This document shows, one piece after another, positions 7,033 through 13,370 of a stretch of 15,981 nt of DNA. Source of the stretch: Haloarculaceae archaeon (GTDB taxonomy: Archaea; Halobacteriota; Halobacteria; Halobacteriales; Haloarculaceae); the NCBI GenBank assembly GCA_018609945.1, contig JAHENO010000286.1, forward strand, positions 1 to 15,981, read 5' to 3'. Both the position numbers and the translations under genes were made by a program. The notes below the pieces were generated by a model. It saw only the letters and a program-made list of their open reading frames with translations, had not been told where the DNA came from and did not search any database. The first letter of the stretch is position 1. The number at the start of each line of letters is the position of its first letter.

Positions 7033-7301
7033 TGTGCCAGTGCGTACACCCGTTTGCGCGCGTCGGCAAAACTGTAGCGGGAGTGGACCAGTCCCGCCTC
7101 GTCGAGGCGGTTGAGCGCGTACCGGACCGTCCGGTCGGGCAACAGCGACTCCTCGGCGAGTTCGCTCTGGGAGAGGGGCTCCTCCAGTTCGAGGACCTTC
7201 GCAACGAGCTTCGCACTCGGGGGCAACTCCCGGAGCCGTTCGTCAAATTCCTCGTCACTCATCTCGTTGTTCGTGCCAACTTCACTCGTTTGAGTGCTCA
7301 T
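7029..7301 (-). CDS. Small winged-helix (MarR/ArsR-like) transcriptional regulator
   Basis: This 90-aa protein has an acidic, disordered N-terminus (1-25) and then a winged helix: PPSAKLVAKVLELEEPLSQ (helix 1), SELAEESLLPDRTVRYALNR (helix-turn-helix with recognition helix around 54-66), LDEAGLVHSRYSF, and a wing/strand ending RKRVYALAQ. Haloarchaea encode many such small regulators. It has no effector domain. It is the first gene of a two-gene unit with the MBL hydrolase (4-nt overlap). ATG 7301 is supported by a TATA-like box 21-30 nt upstream; an internal ATG at codon 14 is an alternative. A CGGT-N5-ACCG inverted repeat lies between box and start and could be its own operator, which is inference. 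Confidence 0.85.
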   Translation of the reverse strand: MSTQTSEVGTNNEMSDEEFDERLRELPPSAKLVAKVLELEEPLSQSELAEESLLPDRTVRYALNRLDEAGLVHSRYSFADARKRVYALAQ

Positions 7302-7331
7302 ATGAACGGTTCTATACCGGATATACCTAAA
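7302..7331 (-). promoter_or_regulatory. Promoter and candidate operator of the regulator/MBL unit
   Basis: Read on the minus strand, the region starts TTTAGGTATA (TATA-like, 7331-7322), continues with TCCGGTATAGAACCG and reaches the ATG at 7301. It contains two GGTATA direct repeats nine bases apart and a CGGT-N5-ACCG inverted repeat (7307-7310/7316-7319). A perfect TCATATGA palindrome (7298-7305) spans the start codon. Binding between TATA box and start would block a leaderless promoter, which would suit auto-repression. Confidence 0.5.
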
Positions 7332-7449
7332 TGTTGGCTATAGTTGTGACAATACAATACCCAGTGTTTATCGAATATTATCGACCTTATACACGAGTGG
7401 CTCGCACGGAACGGCGACGCTTTTACCCGTAGGAGTCGTCCCGGGGGAC
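7332..7449. promoter_or_regulatory. A/T-rich divergent intergenic region with csaA promoter
   Basis: The first half is the most A/T-rich stretch I noticed besides 9670-9720. It holds TTGTGACAA (7344-7352, a 9-bp palindrome with one central base), a direct AATAC-AATAC (7351-7360) and TATCGA repeated with a 10-bp period (7369-7374, 7379-7384). For csaA, TTTTA at 7421-7425 lies 25-29 nt before the ATG and is the likely TATA box. No ORF is evident here. Confidence 0.5.
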
Positions 7450-7773
7450 ATGACGGCGAGTCCGTTCGACGTGACGATCCGGGTCGGCGAAATCACGGAC
7501 GCGGAGCCGTTCCCGGAGGCAAACAAGCCCGAACTGGCGAAGCTGTGGGTCGATCTCGGTGACGAAACGCGGCAGTCGGCCGCACAGCTGGGGTACCACT
7601 ACGACCCGGCGGAACTGGTCGGCAGGCAGGTGCTGTGCGCGACGAACCTCGGGTCGGTCCGGATCGCCGGGTTCGAATCCGAGGCGCTGACCGTCGGCGT
7701 CCCGGGGTCGGACGGGAATCCCGTCCTCGTGACTCCCGACCGGGAGGTGCCCCTGGGGGGCGCGCTGTACTGA
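7450..7773 (+). CDS. csaA: CsaA-like tRNA-binding-domain (OB-fold) protein
   Basis: This 107-aa protein is a stand-alone EMAP/Trbp111-type OB fold, as in CsaA (about 110 aa in Bacillus). The family pattern is complete: FDVTIRVGEITDAEPFPEANKPELAKLWVDLG, with the conserved acidic E-F-E/A-K-P surface, then QSAAQLGYHYDPAELVGRQV, the NLG-x-R-I-A-GFESEAL hairpin and a final VLVTPDREVPLGGAL. CsaA is described as a dimeric export-related chaperone in bacteria, and the fold binds structured RNA in MetRS and Trbp111. The role in archaea is uncertain. ATG 7450 has GGGGGAC just upstream and a TTTTA box at about -27. The gene is divergent from the regulator and 54 nt ahead of the M48 protease gene, which appears to have its own TATA-like element. 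Confidence 0.88.
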   Translation: MTASPFDVTIRVGEITDAEPFPEANKPELAKLWVDLGDETRQSAAQLGYHYDPAELVGRQVLCATNLGSVRIAGFESEALTVGVPGSDGNPVLVTPDREVPLGGALY

Positions 7774-7827
7774 TCGCGCCGTCCGGACACGACAACCGTT
7801 TTGCGACCGCTGGCCCTACCGCATTCC

Positions 7828-8790
7828 ATGGCACGCGGGTGGCTTCGTGTCGTGATGGTGCTCGTGGGTCTGTTCGTCTTCGCCGTCTACGCGCTGGCCG
7901 CCGTCGGGGGATACCTGCTGTTGACGTGGCTGTTCGCGAGCCGGCCGAGCCTGCCCGTCACGCTGGCAATCCTCGGCGGGTTCACGCTGCTGGCCGCGTA
8001 CCTCAGCTACCGCGTCGGGACGGCGCGGCTGCTCGCGGGCCTGGACGTCGCCGAACTCCCCCGGTCGCGCGCGCCGGAGTTGTACCGCCGCCTCGACCAG
8101 CTCTGTCTCGAGATGGACGTCACGCCGCCGCCGGTGCTGGTCGCCGACCTGGGCGCGCCCAATGCTCTCTCGCTGGGTGGCCCACGCACCGGCGTGGTCG
8201 TCCTCGACCGCCGGCTGCTGTCGCTTCTGACCATCGACGAACTCGAGGGCATCGTCGCTCACGAACTCGCACACATGGAACGCTACGACACGTTCGTCCA
8301 GACGTTCGCAGTCAGCCTCGTGCGGACGCTGGTGGGACTGGTGACGCTGGTGTTGTTCCCCCTGATCCTCCTGCTCGACGGGGTCGACCGCGGGATGGCC
8401 TGGATGCGGGGTCGGCCCGCCCGGCGCAACGTCGGGCTGGCGGCGTGGGTGCGCCGGGGCATCGGTGCGCTCGTGGATGCCCTTCTGGGAGTGATCACGC
8501 TGCTCATGCTGGCCCACTCGCGCCGCCGCGAGTACGCCGCCGACGAGCGCGCCGCCGAGGTGACGGGCAATCCGGTCGCGCTCGCGCGAGCGCTGTCGAA
8601 GATACACCGTGCGACCAGTCCCGAACGGGGACTGCGCTCGATCCTGTACATCCACGGCGACCAGAGTGAGGAGGAGAGTCCCCGGCGATACCTCTCGACG
8701 CATCCGCCCGTCGACGAGCGGATCGACCGCCTCGTCGAGATGGCGTCCCCGTCGGTTGGCAGGCACTACATCGGCCGACTGCGGCCCTGA
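7828..8790 (+). CDS. HtpX-like M48 membrane zinc metalloprotease
   Basis: This 320-aa protein has two N-terminal hydrophobic segments (about 7-36 and 42-62), then the zinc motif HELAH (145-149) following LTIDELEGIV, a further hydrophobic pair (about 157-184 and 213-230), and REYAADERA (Glu235 as the third ligand). Near the end STHPPVDERI (290-299) is the conserved HtpX/Ste24 C-terminal motif. HtpX proteases degrade misfolded membrane proteins with the active site facing the cytoplasm. I chose ATG 7828 over a TTG at 7801 because a GTTTTGC box lies 23-30 nt upstream of 7828 and the protein then begins directly with the first membrane segment. Haloarchaea commonly carry several HtpX paralogues; which one this is cannot be told here. 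Confidence 0.92.
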   Translation: MARGWLRVVMVLVGLFVFAVYALAAVGGYLLLTWLFASRPSLPVTLAILGGFTLLAAYLSYRVGTARLLAGLDVAELPRSRAPELYRRLDQLCLEMDVTPPPVLVADLGAPNALSLGGPRTGVVVLDRRLLSLLTIDELEGIVAHELAHMERYDTFVQTFAVSLVRTLVGLVTLVLFPLILLLDGVDRGMAWMRGRPARRNVGLAAWVRRGIGALVDALLGVITLLMLAHSRRREYAADERAAEVTGNPVALARALSKIHRATSPERGLRSILYIHGDQSEEESPRRYLSTHPPVDERIDRLVEMASPSVGRHYIGRLRP

Positions 8791-8874
8791 CCGAGGCCGT
8801 CCCGATGCCTTTCCCGGAGTGCAACAGAGACAGATACCGCGGATTGTCCCCTGCCGCCAGTTGCAACGCCCACC

Positions 8875-8882
8875 TTTATATT
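8875..8882 (+). promoter_or_regulatory. Strong TATA box for the 159-aa gene
   Basis: TTTATATT lies 25-32 nt upstream of ATG 8907. It is the closest match in the window to the haloarchaeal TTTAWA consensus and suggests a well-expressed leaderless transcript. Confidence 0.65.
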
Positions 8883-8906
8883 GACGGCCGGACCAGGGCC
8901 AACGAC

Positions 8907-9386
8907 ATGAGTCACCCGACGGGTATTCGGCACGCACTCTGGGACGCGCTTCGGAAGTTCTATCGGGACTTCCGGCAGGTCGTCGCCTCGAGTAGCGAAC
9001 ACGGCGGCCAGGCGCTGGTCGCCGACGCGAGTCTCGACGAGGTGACAGCGGCACTGGGCCGGCAGTACTTTGCCCCGAACTGGGAGTTCTCCTACCACGA
9101 ACGGGGTGAGGATCTGAACCTCGCGCGCGTCGAACACGACCCCCGGGAGATACAGGGCCACGAGTACGTCTGGTGGCAGGCACACGTCCGTGGATGGGAG
9201 CAGGATGATGGCTCGGTCCGTCTCCGTCCCCACTACGAACTCGAACCGACCGAGTACGACCAGGACCACATCGACGGTATCGGTCTGGACGTGACCCCGG
9301 GCCTCGAGCAGGTCGCACAGGCACTCGACGCGGAAGGAATTTCCTACGAGCGCCACGAAGACCTGCCCGCCGGCGGCGACACCTGA
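8907..9386 (+). CDS. Haloarchaeal protein of unknown function, 159 aa
   Basis: Soluble, acidic 159-aa protein. It opens with an amphipathic, Arg/Phe/Tyr-rich helix (GIRHALWDALRKFYRDF), followed by SLDEVTAALGRQYFAPNWEF, a Trp/Tyr/His-rich central part (GHEYVWWQAHVRGWEQDDG), HYELEPTEYDQDHID, and a helix containing LEQVAQALDAEGISYE. The alternation of strands and helices suggests an alpha+beta domain with aromatic-rich strands. I recognise no enzyme motif or named family. Upstream in-frame codons exist back to 8805, but ATG 8907 sits the right distance behind a strong TTTATATT box. It converges on the HalOD1 gene, with 16 nt between stops. A role cannot be inferred. Confidence 0.85.
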   Translation: MSHPTGIRHALWDALRKFYRDFRQVVASSSEHGGQALVADASLDEVTAALGRQYFAPNWEFSYHERGEDLNLARVEHDPREIQGHEYVWWQAHVRGWEQDDGSVRLRPHYELEPTEYDQDHIDGIGLDVTPGLEQVAQALDAEGISYERHEDLPAGGDT

Positions 9387-9402
9387 CTGCGTACCGCTGT
9401 CG

Positions 9403-9660
9403 CTAGTTCGTCTGTTCGTCGGAAGGGCGTCTGCGAACCTCGACGGTGCGGTCGCTCTCGACGGTCACTTCACACCCGCTGTACTCGAAGACGATACGTC
9501 CGGCTTCCCCGCCCGTGTCTACGAACAGATCGTCGAGCGCGTCAGCGTTGACGACGGCGCTCAACGGCGGATTCAGTTCGGTCGGGTCCACGCCCTTGGC
9601 GTCGGCTACCGCGTCGAGCACTGCGCCACTGAGTTTCAATCCACGGCCGGCTTGAGGCAT
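9403..9660 (-). CDS. Stand-alone HalOD1 output-domain protein
   Basis: This 85-aa protein is a single HalOD1 domain, a family nearly confined to haloarchaea. The characteristic order is present: VLDAVADAKGVDPTELNPPL, SAVVNADALDDLF, then IVFEYSGCEVTVESDRTVEV. HalOD1 occurs as the output end of histidine kinases and response regulators and as small free proteins such as this one; its biochemical role is unknown. It has no receiver domain, and the nearest recognisable gene is the divergent NYN protein. AATATATATG 21-30 nt upstream of ATG 9660 is a good TATA candidate. The likely role as a small regulatory partner is inferred only from family membership. Confidence 0.85.
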   Translation of the reverse strand: MPQAGRGLKLSGAVLDAVADAKGVDPTELNPPLSAVVNADALDDLFVDTGGEAGRIVFEYSGCEVTVESDRTVEVRRRPSDEQTN

Positions 9661-9877
9661 GCGTTTCGTATGGAGATATACATATATATTAATTGTGGTT
9701 TCGATGATCTTCGATACGGTTTACTACCTGTTCGGAGTCGGCTACTGTCGGCGTTGTACCGCGCTGATGGTTGCTTACGTCGGAGGCGAGCTGATCGAGA
9801 GCGATCGCTCGCTACCACGCAGCAGGATTGCGGCCGCTCGTCGGACGGTATATGGTCGCCCCGGCCGAACCGGGCCT
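9661..9877. promoter_or_regulatory. 217-nt divergent promoter region between HalOD1 and NYN genes
   Basis: No convincing gene here. The left end is A/T-rich (9668-9695) and holds the HalOD1 TATA element on the minus strand (9682-9690). The right end has GTATATGG (9848-9855), 23-30 nt before the NYN ATG. Between them is a perfect 12-bp palindrome GAGCGATCGCTC (9799-9810) and a GCGAG/CTCGC arm pair around it (9786-9813). An open frame from 9659 runs into the NYN gene, but its translation looks non-coding. Confidence 0.5.
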
Positions 9878-10324
9878 ATGGGACTGCTGGACACGCTGAC
9901 CGGGGTCGGGGAGGACAGCGTCGGGCTGTTCGTCGACGGCCCGAACGTCCTCCGGGAGGAGTTCGACGTGGACCTCGACGAGGTTCGCGCACTGGCCACG
10001 GAGGAGGGACGGGTCGCGATGGCACGCCTGTACCTCGACGAGCACGCGCCGCCGGAACTCGTCCAGGCCGCGGAGGCGCGGGGGTTCGAGGTGGTGACCA
10101 CCAGCGGCGACGTGGACGTCCGCCTGGCGGTCGACGCGACCGCTGCGGCCACGGCTGGCGACCTCGACGTGCTCGTGGTCGTCTCGCGGGATACCGATTT
10201 CAAGCCCGTTCTGGAGCGGGCCGCCGCGCAGGGTATCGAAACCGTGGCAGTCGCGCCGGGCGCACACGGCCGCTCGGACGCGCTCCGGAACGCCGCCCAG
10301 CGGGCTGTCACGCTCGACGAGTGA
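9878..10324 (+). CDS. NYN-domain (TIGR00288-like, LabA/PIN-fold) protein
   Basis: This 148-aa protein is a minimal NYN domain. The conserved acidic positions are visible: GLFVDGPNVLR (Asp20), TTSGDVDVRLAVDA (Asp78, Asp80, Asp86) and VVSRDTDFKPVLERA (Asp105, Asp107), followed by GIETVAVAPGAHGRSDALRNAA. These form the single-metal acidic centre of PIN/NYN ribonucleases, so an RNA-cleaving role is likely by family but untested; no RNA-binding extension is present. ATG 9878 is selected because the family starts just before this strand and because GTATATGG lies 23-30 nt upstream; a longer frame beginning at 9659 adds a sequence unlike any coding region here. It is divergent from HalOD1 and separated by 67 nt from the TatD-like gene. 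Confidence 0.88.
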   Translation: MGLLDTLTGVGEDSVGLFVDGPNVLREEFDVDLDEVRALATEEGRVAMARLYLDEHAPPELVQAAEARGFEVVTTSGDVDVRLAVDATAAATAGDLDVLVVVSRDTDFKPVLERAAAQGIETVAVAPGAHGRSDALRNAAQRAVTLDE

Positions 10325-10362
10325 CGCGCCGCTGACCAGTGACGGAACGCGAGACGAACCCC

Positions 10363-10367
10363 TTTTG
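10363..10367 (+). promoter_or_regulatory. TATA-like box for the TatD-like gene
   Basis: TTTTG in CCCCTTTTGCGG lies 25-29 nt before ATG 10392. The same CTTTTGC or GTTTTGC element precedes the genes starting at 7828 and 6218, suggesting a genome-typical box. Confidence 0.5.
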
Positions 10368-10391
10368 CGGACCGGCCCCGCAGGCGGTGAC

Positions 10392-11231
10392 ATGACGGCG
10401 TTCGAGCCGATTCTGGACAACCACATGCACCTGGACCCGGTCAACGGCAAGGGTGCCGCGGCCGCAGAGGAGTTCGCGGCCCGCGGCGGCACGCACCTGC
10501 TCGTGCTCAACAAGCCCTCCTGGTATCTCGTGGGCGAGGTGGGGGACCCCGAGGACTTCCGCGAGGTCTTCGAGATCACGATCGACGTCGTGGCGGACGC
10601 GAGCGATCTGCTGGACGGGCGGGCATGGCCGGTGCTGGGCGTCCATCCTGCCCTCATCTCGCGGCTGGTCGACGATGGATATACACCCGGGGAGGCTCGC
10701 GACCTGATGCAGTCGGGACTGGACGTCGCCGCCGAGTACGTCGCCGACGGGCCGGTGCTGGCGCTCAAGAGCGGCCGGCCACACTACGACGTGAGCGACG
10801 AGGTGTGGGCGGCCTCGAACGAGGTGATGCAGTACGCGTTCGAACTCGGGGCGGAGGTCGGCTCGGCGGTCCAGCTCCACACGGAGGGCGGCGAGGACTT
10901 CACCGAGGTCGCCGAGTGGGCCGAAGACTGCGGCCTCCCCCGCGAACGGGTCGTCAAGCACTACGCGGGGGGACCGGTCGAGGGGCCGATCCCGAGCGTC
11001 ATCTCCAACAAGGACGCCCTCGAGGCTGCGGCCGAGGACGGCGACCCCTTCCTGATGGAGACGGACTTCATCGACGACCCCGACAGACCCGGTGCCGTGC
11101 TCGGGCCCAAGACCGTGCCGCGGCGCGTCGAGTGGCTCGCCGAGCACGGCTACGAGGACGCACTCCGGACGGCACACGTCGAGACGCCCGCGCGCGTCTA
11201 CGGGATCGACACCGAGGAGACGCTGTCGTAA
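10392..11231 (+). CDS. TatD-related TIM-barrel metal-dependent hydrolase (COG1099-type)
   Basis: This 279-aa protein is an archaeal TatD-like amidohydrolase-fold protein. The metal-ligand motifs appear in order: LDNHMHLDP (His11, His13), GVHP (82-85), KSGRPHYDVS (126-135), QLHTEGG (His163), VKHYAGG (His190) and METDFIDD (Asp225). It ends in a TP-x-R-V-YG segment close to the usual TatD tail. TatD enzymes act as nucleases in bacteria and eukaryotes; this archaeal branch has no defined substrate that I know of. The second position normally reads KxGxxH in TatD but here lies in an unusual KSGRPHYD context, which separates it from the DNase branch. It is probably monocistronic, with a TTTTG box at about -27; DUF2150 follows 81 nt later with its own box. 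Confidence 0.82.
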   Translation: MTAFEPILDNHMHLDPVNGKGAAAAEEFAARGGTHLLVLNKPSWYLVGEVGDPEDFREVFEITIDVVADASDLLDGRAWPVLGVHPALISRLVDDGYTPGEARDLMQSGLDVAAEYVADGPVLALKSGRPHYDVSDEVWAASNEVMQYAFELGAEVGSAVQLHTEGGEDFTEVAEWAEDCGLPRERVVKHYAGGPVEGPIPSVISNKDALEAAAEDGDPFLMETDFIDDPDRPGAVLGPKTVPRRVEWLAEHGYEDALRTAHVETPARVYGIDTEETLS

Positions 11232-11312
11232 GTATTGCCCTGCCTGGAGCCGGACATCGAACCGGAGCACGCGGTGCGAAAGCCATAACCCCCGAGACAC
11301 ACACGGGAGTAT

Positions 11313-11891
11313 ATGAGCAACCCGCCGGGGGAATACTACACCGAGGAACGGTGGCAAAACTGGATCGAACGCGTCCGGGAGGAGGACGTCGACGCGGAGG
11401 ACGAGGACTCCGCGCGCCTGCTGTTGAACCTCCAGGACGACACCGCCATCGCCGTCGCGAAGATCATCACCGACCACGACGACGGCGACCTCGACGAGGA
11501 GACCGCGCTGGCGAAACTGGAAACCATCGAGGGCATCGTTCTCGACGAGGTCCAGTTCGACGACGAGGAGACCGCCATGCTGATAGACGGCGTCCAGACG
11601 TCGCTGATGTGCGTTCTCTACGCCGCCAAGGAGTACGTCGCGGGGAGACCTGCCGCCGAGGGCTCCGTCGCGGAGTACGTCGAGGCGGCGGCCGACGCCG
11701 AGGCCGAGGACGACCTCGACGCCGCACTGGGTTACTGCGTCCAGGCCGGGACCCGCATCATCGACGGCGCCGAACTCGACCTCGACACGATCGAGGAACT
11801 GGAGTTCGGGCTGGTCGCGGAGTGGGTCAACGGGCTCGACAGCCTCCAGACGGCCATGAGCGACCCCGAGGTCGTCGAGGAAGACGAGTAG
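11313..11891 (+). CDS. DUF2150 family protein
   Basis: This 192-aa highly acidic protein opens with YYTEERWQNWIERV, then SARLLLNLQDDTAIAVAKII, a helix with DLDEETALAKLETIEGIVLD, and TAMLIDGVQTSLMCVLYAAK. I recognise this order as DUF2150, an all-helical family shared by haloarchaea and methanogens. No catalytic residues or membrane segments are apparent, and the function is unknown. The second half (VAEYVEAAADAEAEDDLDAA) is helical and acidic, in keeping with a salt-adapted soluble protein. ATG 11313 follows GCCATAACC (about 25-29 nt upstream) and GGGAGT (RBS-like) just before it. It precedes HMG-CoA synthase by 108 nt, but that gene has its own TATA candidate, so a shared transcript is not required. 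Confidence 0.85.
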   Translation: MSNPPGEYYTEERWQNWIERVREEDVDAEDEDSARLLLNLQDDTAIAVAKIITDHDDGDLDEETALAKLETIEGIVLDEVQFDDEETAMLIDGVQTSLMCVLYAAKEYVAGRPAAEGSVAEYVEAAADAEAEDDLDAALGYCVQAGTRIIDGAELDLDTIEELEFGLVAEWVNGLDSLQTAMSDPEVVEEDE

Positions 11892-11971
11892 CGCGGGCGC
11901 ACTCCCCCGGTGTTGCGAACGGTCTGACCGGCAATTCCTTCGACAATCGACGAACTCCTAGTCGACACTCA

Positions 11972-11977
11972 CTTATG
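11972..11977 (+). promoter_or_regulatory. TATA-like box for HMG-CoA synthase
   Basis: CTTATG (in CACTCACTTATGGG) lies 23-28 nt upstream of ATG 12000. This supports that ATG over a GTG at 11979, which would overlap the box region. Confidence 0.5.
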
Positions 11978-11999
11978 GGTGGTGCGCGGACCTGGGTGT

Positions 12000-13337
12000 A
12001 TGAACGAGGTCGGCATCGACGGCGTCGAGATACGGACAGGCAAACTGCAACTGGACCTCGCGGAGACGTTCGCGCCCGCACAGGGCGAGGATCCCGGGAA
12101 GTACACGAAGGGGCTGGGGCTGCGGGCCTCGTCGCTCCCCGACGTCTACGAGGACATCGTGACGATGGGAGCGAACGCGGCCCACCGGCTGATGGAGCGC
12201 AAGGGCGTCGACCTGGAAGACATCGGACGCATCGACGTGGCGACCGAGAGCGCCTTCGACAAGTCCAAGCCGGTCTCGACGTACGTCGCGGGCTGTCTCG
12301 AGCAGGTGTTTGCCGGCGACCTCCACCACGCAAACAAGGGCGAGCGCAAGTTCGCCTGCGTCTCGGGCACGCAGGCGCTCGACGACGCGTTCAACTGGAT
12401 CCGGGCCGGGCGCAGCAGGGGCCGGAAGGCGCTGGTCATCGCGACCGACACCGCTCTCTACGAGCGCGACGACCCCGGCGAGGCCACCCAGGGAGCCGGC
12501 GCGGTCGCGATGCTCATCGACGAGGACCCGGACGTCGCCTCCTTCAGCACGCTCCAGGGCTACGGGAGCGCCGACGAGACGGACTTCCTCAAGCCAAACC
12601 AGCAGTTCCCCAGCGTCGACGGCAAGCGGTCGATGCAGGTCTACCTGGCGCGGATGCGCGAGGCCCTCGAGGACCTCGAGACGGCCGGGGCCGACACGCA
12701 CCCCGACAACTTCGCACTCATCCCGTTCCACACGCCGTTCCCGGGGATGGTCAAGAAGGCCGCAGTGCTTGGCTACCGCCACTGCATCCGCGGGACAGAC
12801 ATCGAGGCCGAGATCGCCGACGAAATCGGCCGCCAGCCCCGCCCCGAGGCATTCGACGACGGGGAGGCCTACCTCGACGCGCTCAAGGAGTACACCGACA
12901 AACTCGCCGAGACGACACAGTACGCCGAGTGGTACGAGCGGACGGTCGCGCCGACGCTCGGCATCTCCGAGCACGTCGGTAACTGGTATACGGGGTCGGT
13001 CCACATCGCCCGCGCGGCGGGGCTGAAGGCCGCCGCCGAAGACGCACGGGACCTGACCGGCCAGCAGATGCTCGTCGCCTCCTACGGCAGCGGCGCGCAG
13101 GCCGAGATCCACGCCGAGACCATCCAGCCGGGCTGGGCCGACGAGATCTCGCAACTCTCGATCGACGAGCAGATCCAGAACCGGTACGACCTCAGCTTCG
13201 AGGAGTACGAGCAGATCCACGACGTCCACAACCACGACGCCGAGACGGACCTTGAACCCCTGACCACGCCCGACGGCGAGTTCGTCTTCGACGGCTGGGG
13301 CCGGATGGGCGAGCGCAAGTACACCTACGTGGAGTAA
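12000..13337 (+). CDS. hmgS: Hydroxymethylglutaryl-CoA synthase
   Basis: This 445-aa protein is the condensing enzyme that joins acetyl-CoA and acetoacetyl-CoA to HMG-CoA, feeding mevalonate and the isoprenoid chains of archaeal lipids. The catalytic triad is present: Glu83 in ATESAFD, Cys120 in FACVSGTQALD and His244 in PFHTPFPGM. VGIDGVEI at the start and GNWYTGSVHIA and LVASYGSGAQAEI in the second half are typical of the family. Its length is nearer the eukaryote-like form than the short HMGS of many other archaea, as known for haloarchaea. No thiolase or DUF35 partner genes flank it, in contrast to several other archaea. The start is ATG 12000 by family alignment and promoter spacing. It converges on the XRE-type regulator with a 33-nt gap. 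Confidence 0.94.
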   Translation: MNEVGIDGVEIRTGKLQLDLAETFAPAQGEDPGKYTKGLGLRASSLPDVYEDIVTMGANAAHRLMERKGVDLEDIGRIDVATESAFDKSKPVSTYVAGCLEQVFAGDLHHANKGERKFACVSGTQALDDAFNWIRAGRSRGRKALVIATDTALYERDDPGEATQGAGAVAMLIDEDPDVASFSTLQGYGSADETDFLKPNQQFPSVDGKRSMQVYLARMREALEDLETAGADTHPDNFALIPFHTPFPGMVKKAAVLGYRHCIRGTDIEAEIADEIGRQPRPEAFDDGEAYLDALKEYTDKLAETTQYAEWYERTVAPTLGISEHVGNWYTGSVHIARAAGLKAAAEDARDLTGQQMLVASYGSGAQAEIHAETIQPGWADEISQLSIDEQIQNRYDLSFEEYEQIHDVHNHDAETDLEPLTTPDGEFVFDGWGRMGERKYTYVE

Positions 13338-13370
13338 TCCCTCCTGCCAGCAGAGGGCACGCCCACCAGC

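Noticed and set aside
7801..7827. TTG start for the M48 protease
   Set aside because: It would overlap the TATA-like box; ATG 7828 begins right before the first membrane segment.
7816..9324. 502-codon minus-strand frame
   Set aside because: Crosses two well-supported plus-strand genes and their promoters; Arg/His/Gln-rich shadow translation.
9799..9810. Palindrome as a replication origin element
   Set aside because: No cdc6/orc1 gene or repeated ORB elements nearby; a single palindrome is insufficient.
9659..9877. 73-residue N-terminal extension of the NYN protein (hydrophobic start)
   Set aside because: Overlaps the HalOD1 promoter, includes the NYN TATA box and adds non-family sequence; probably chance.
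10625..12982. 785-codon plus-strand frame
   Set aside because: Out-of-frame reading across three genes; Arg/Gly-rich low complexity.
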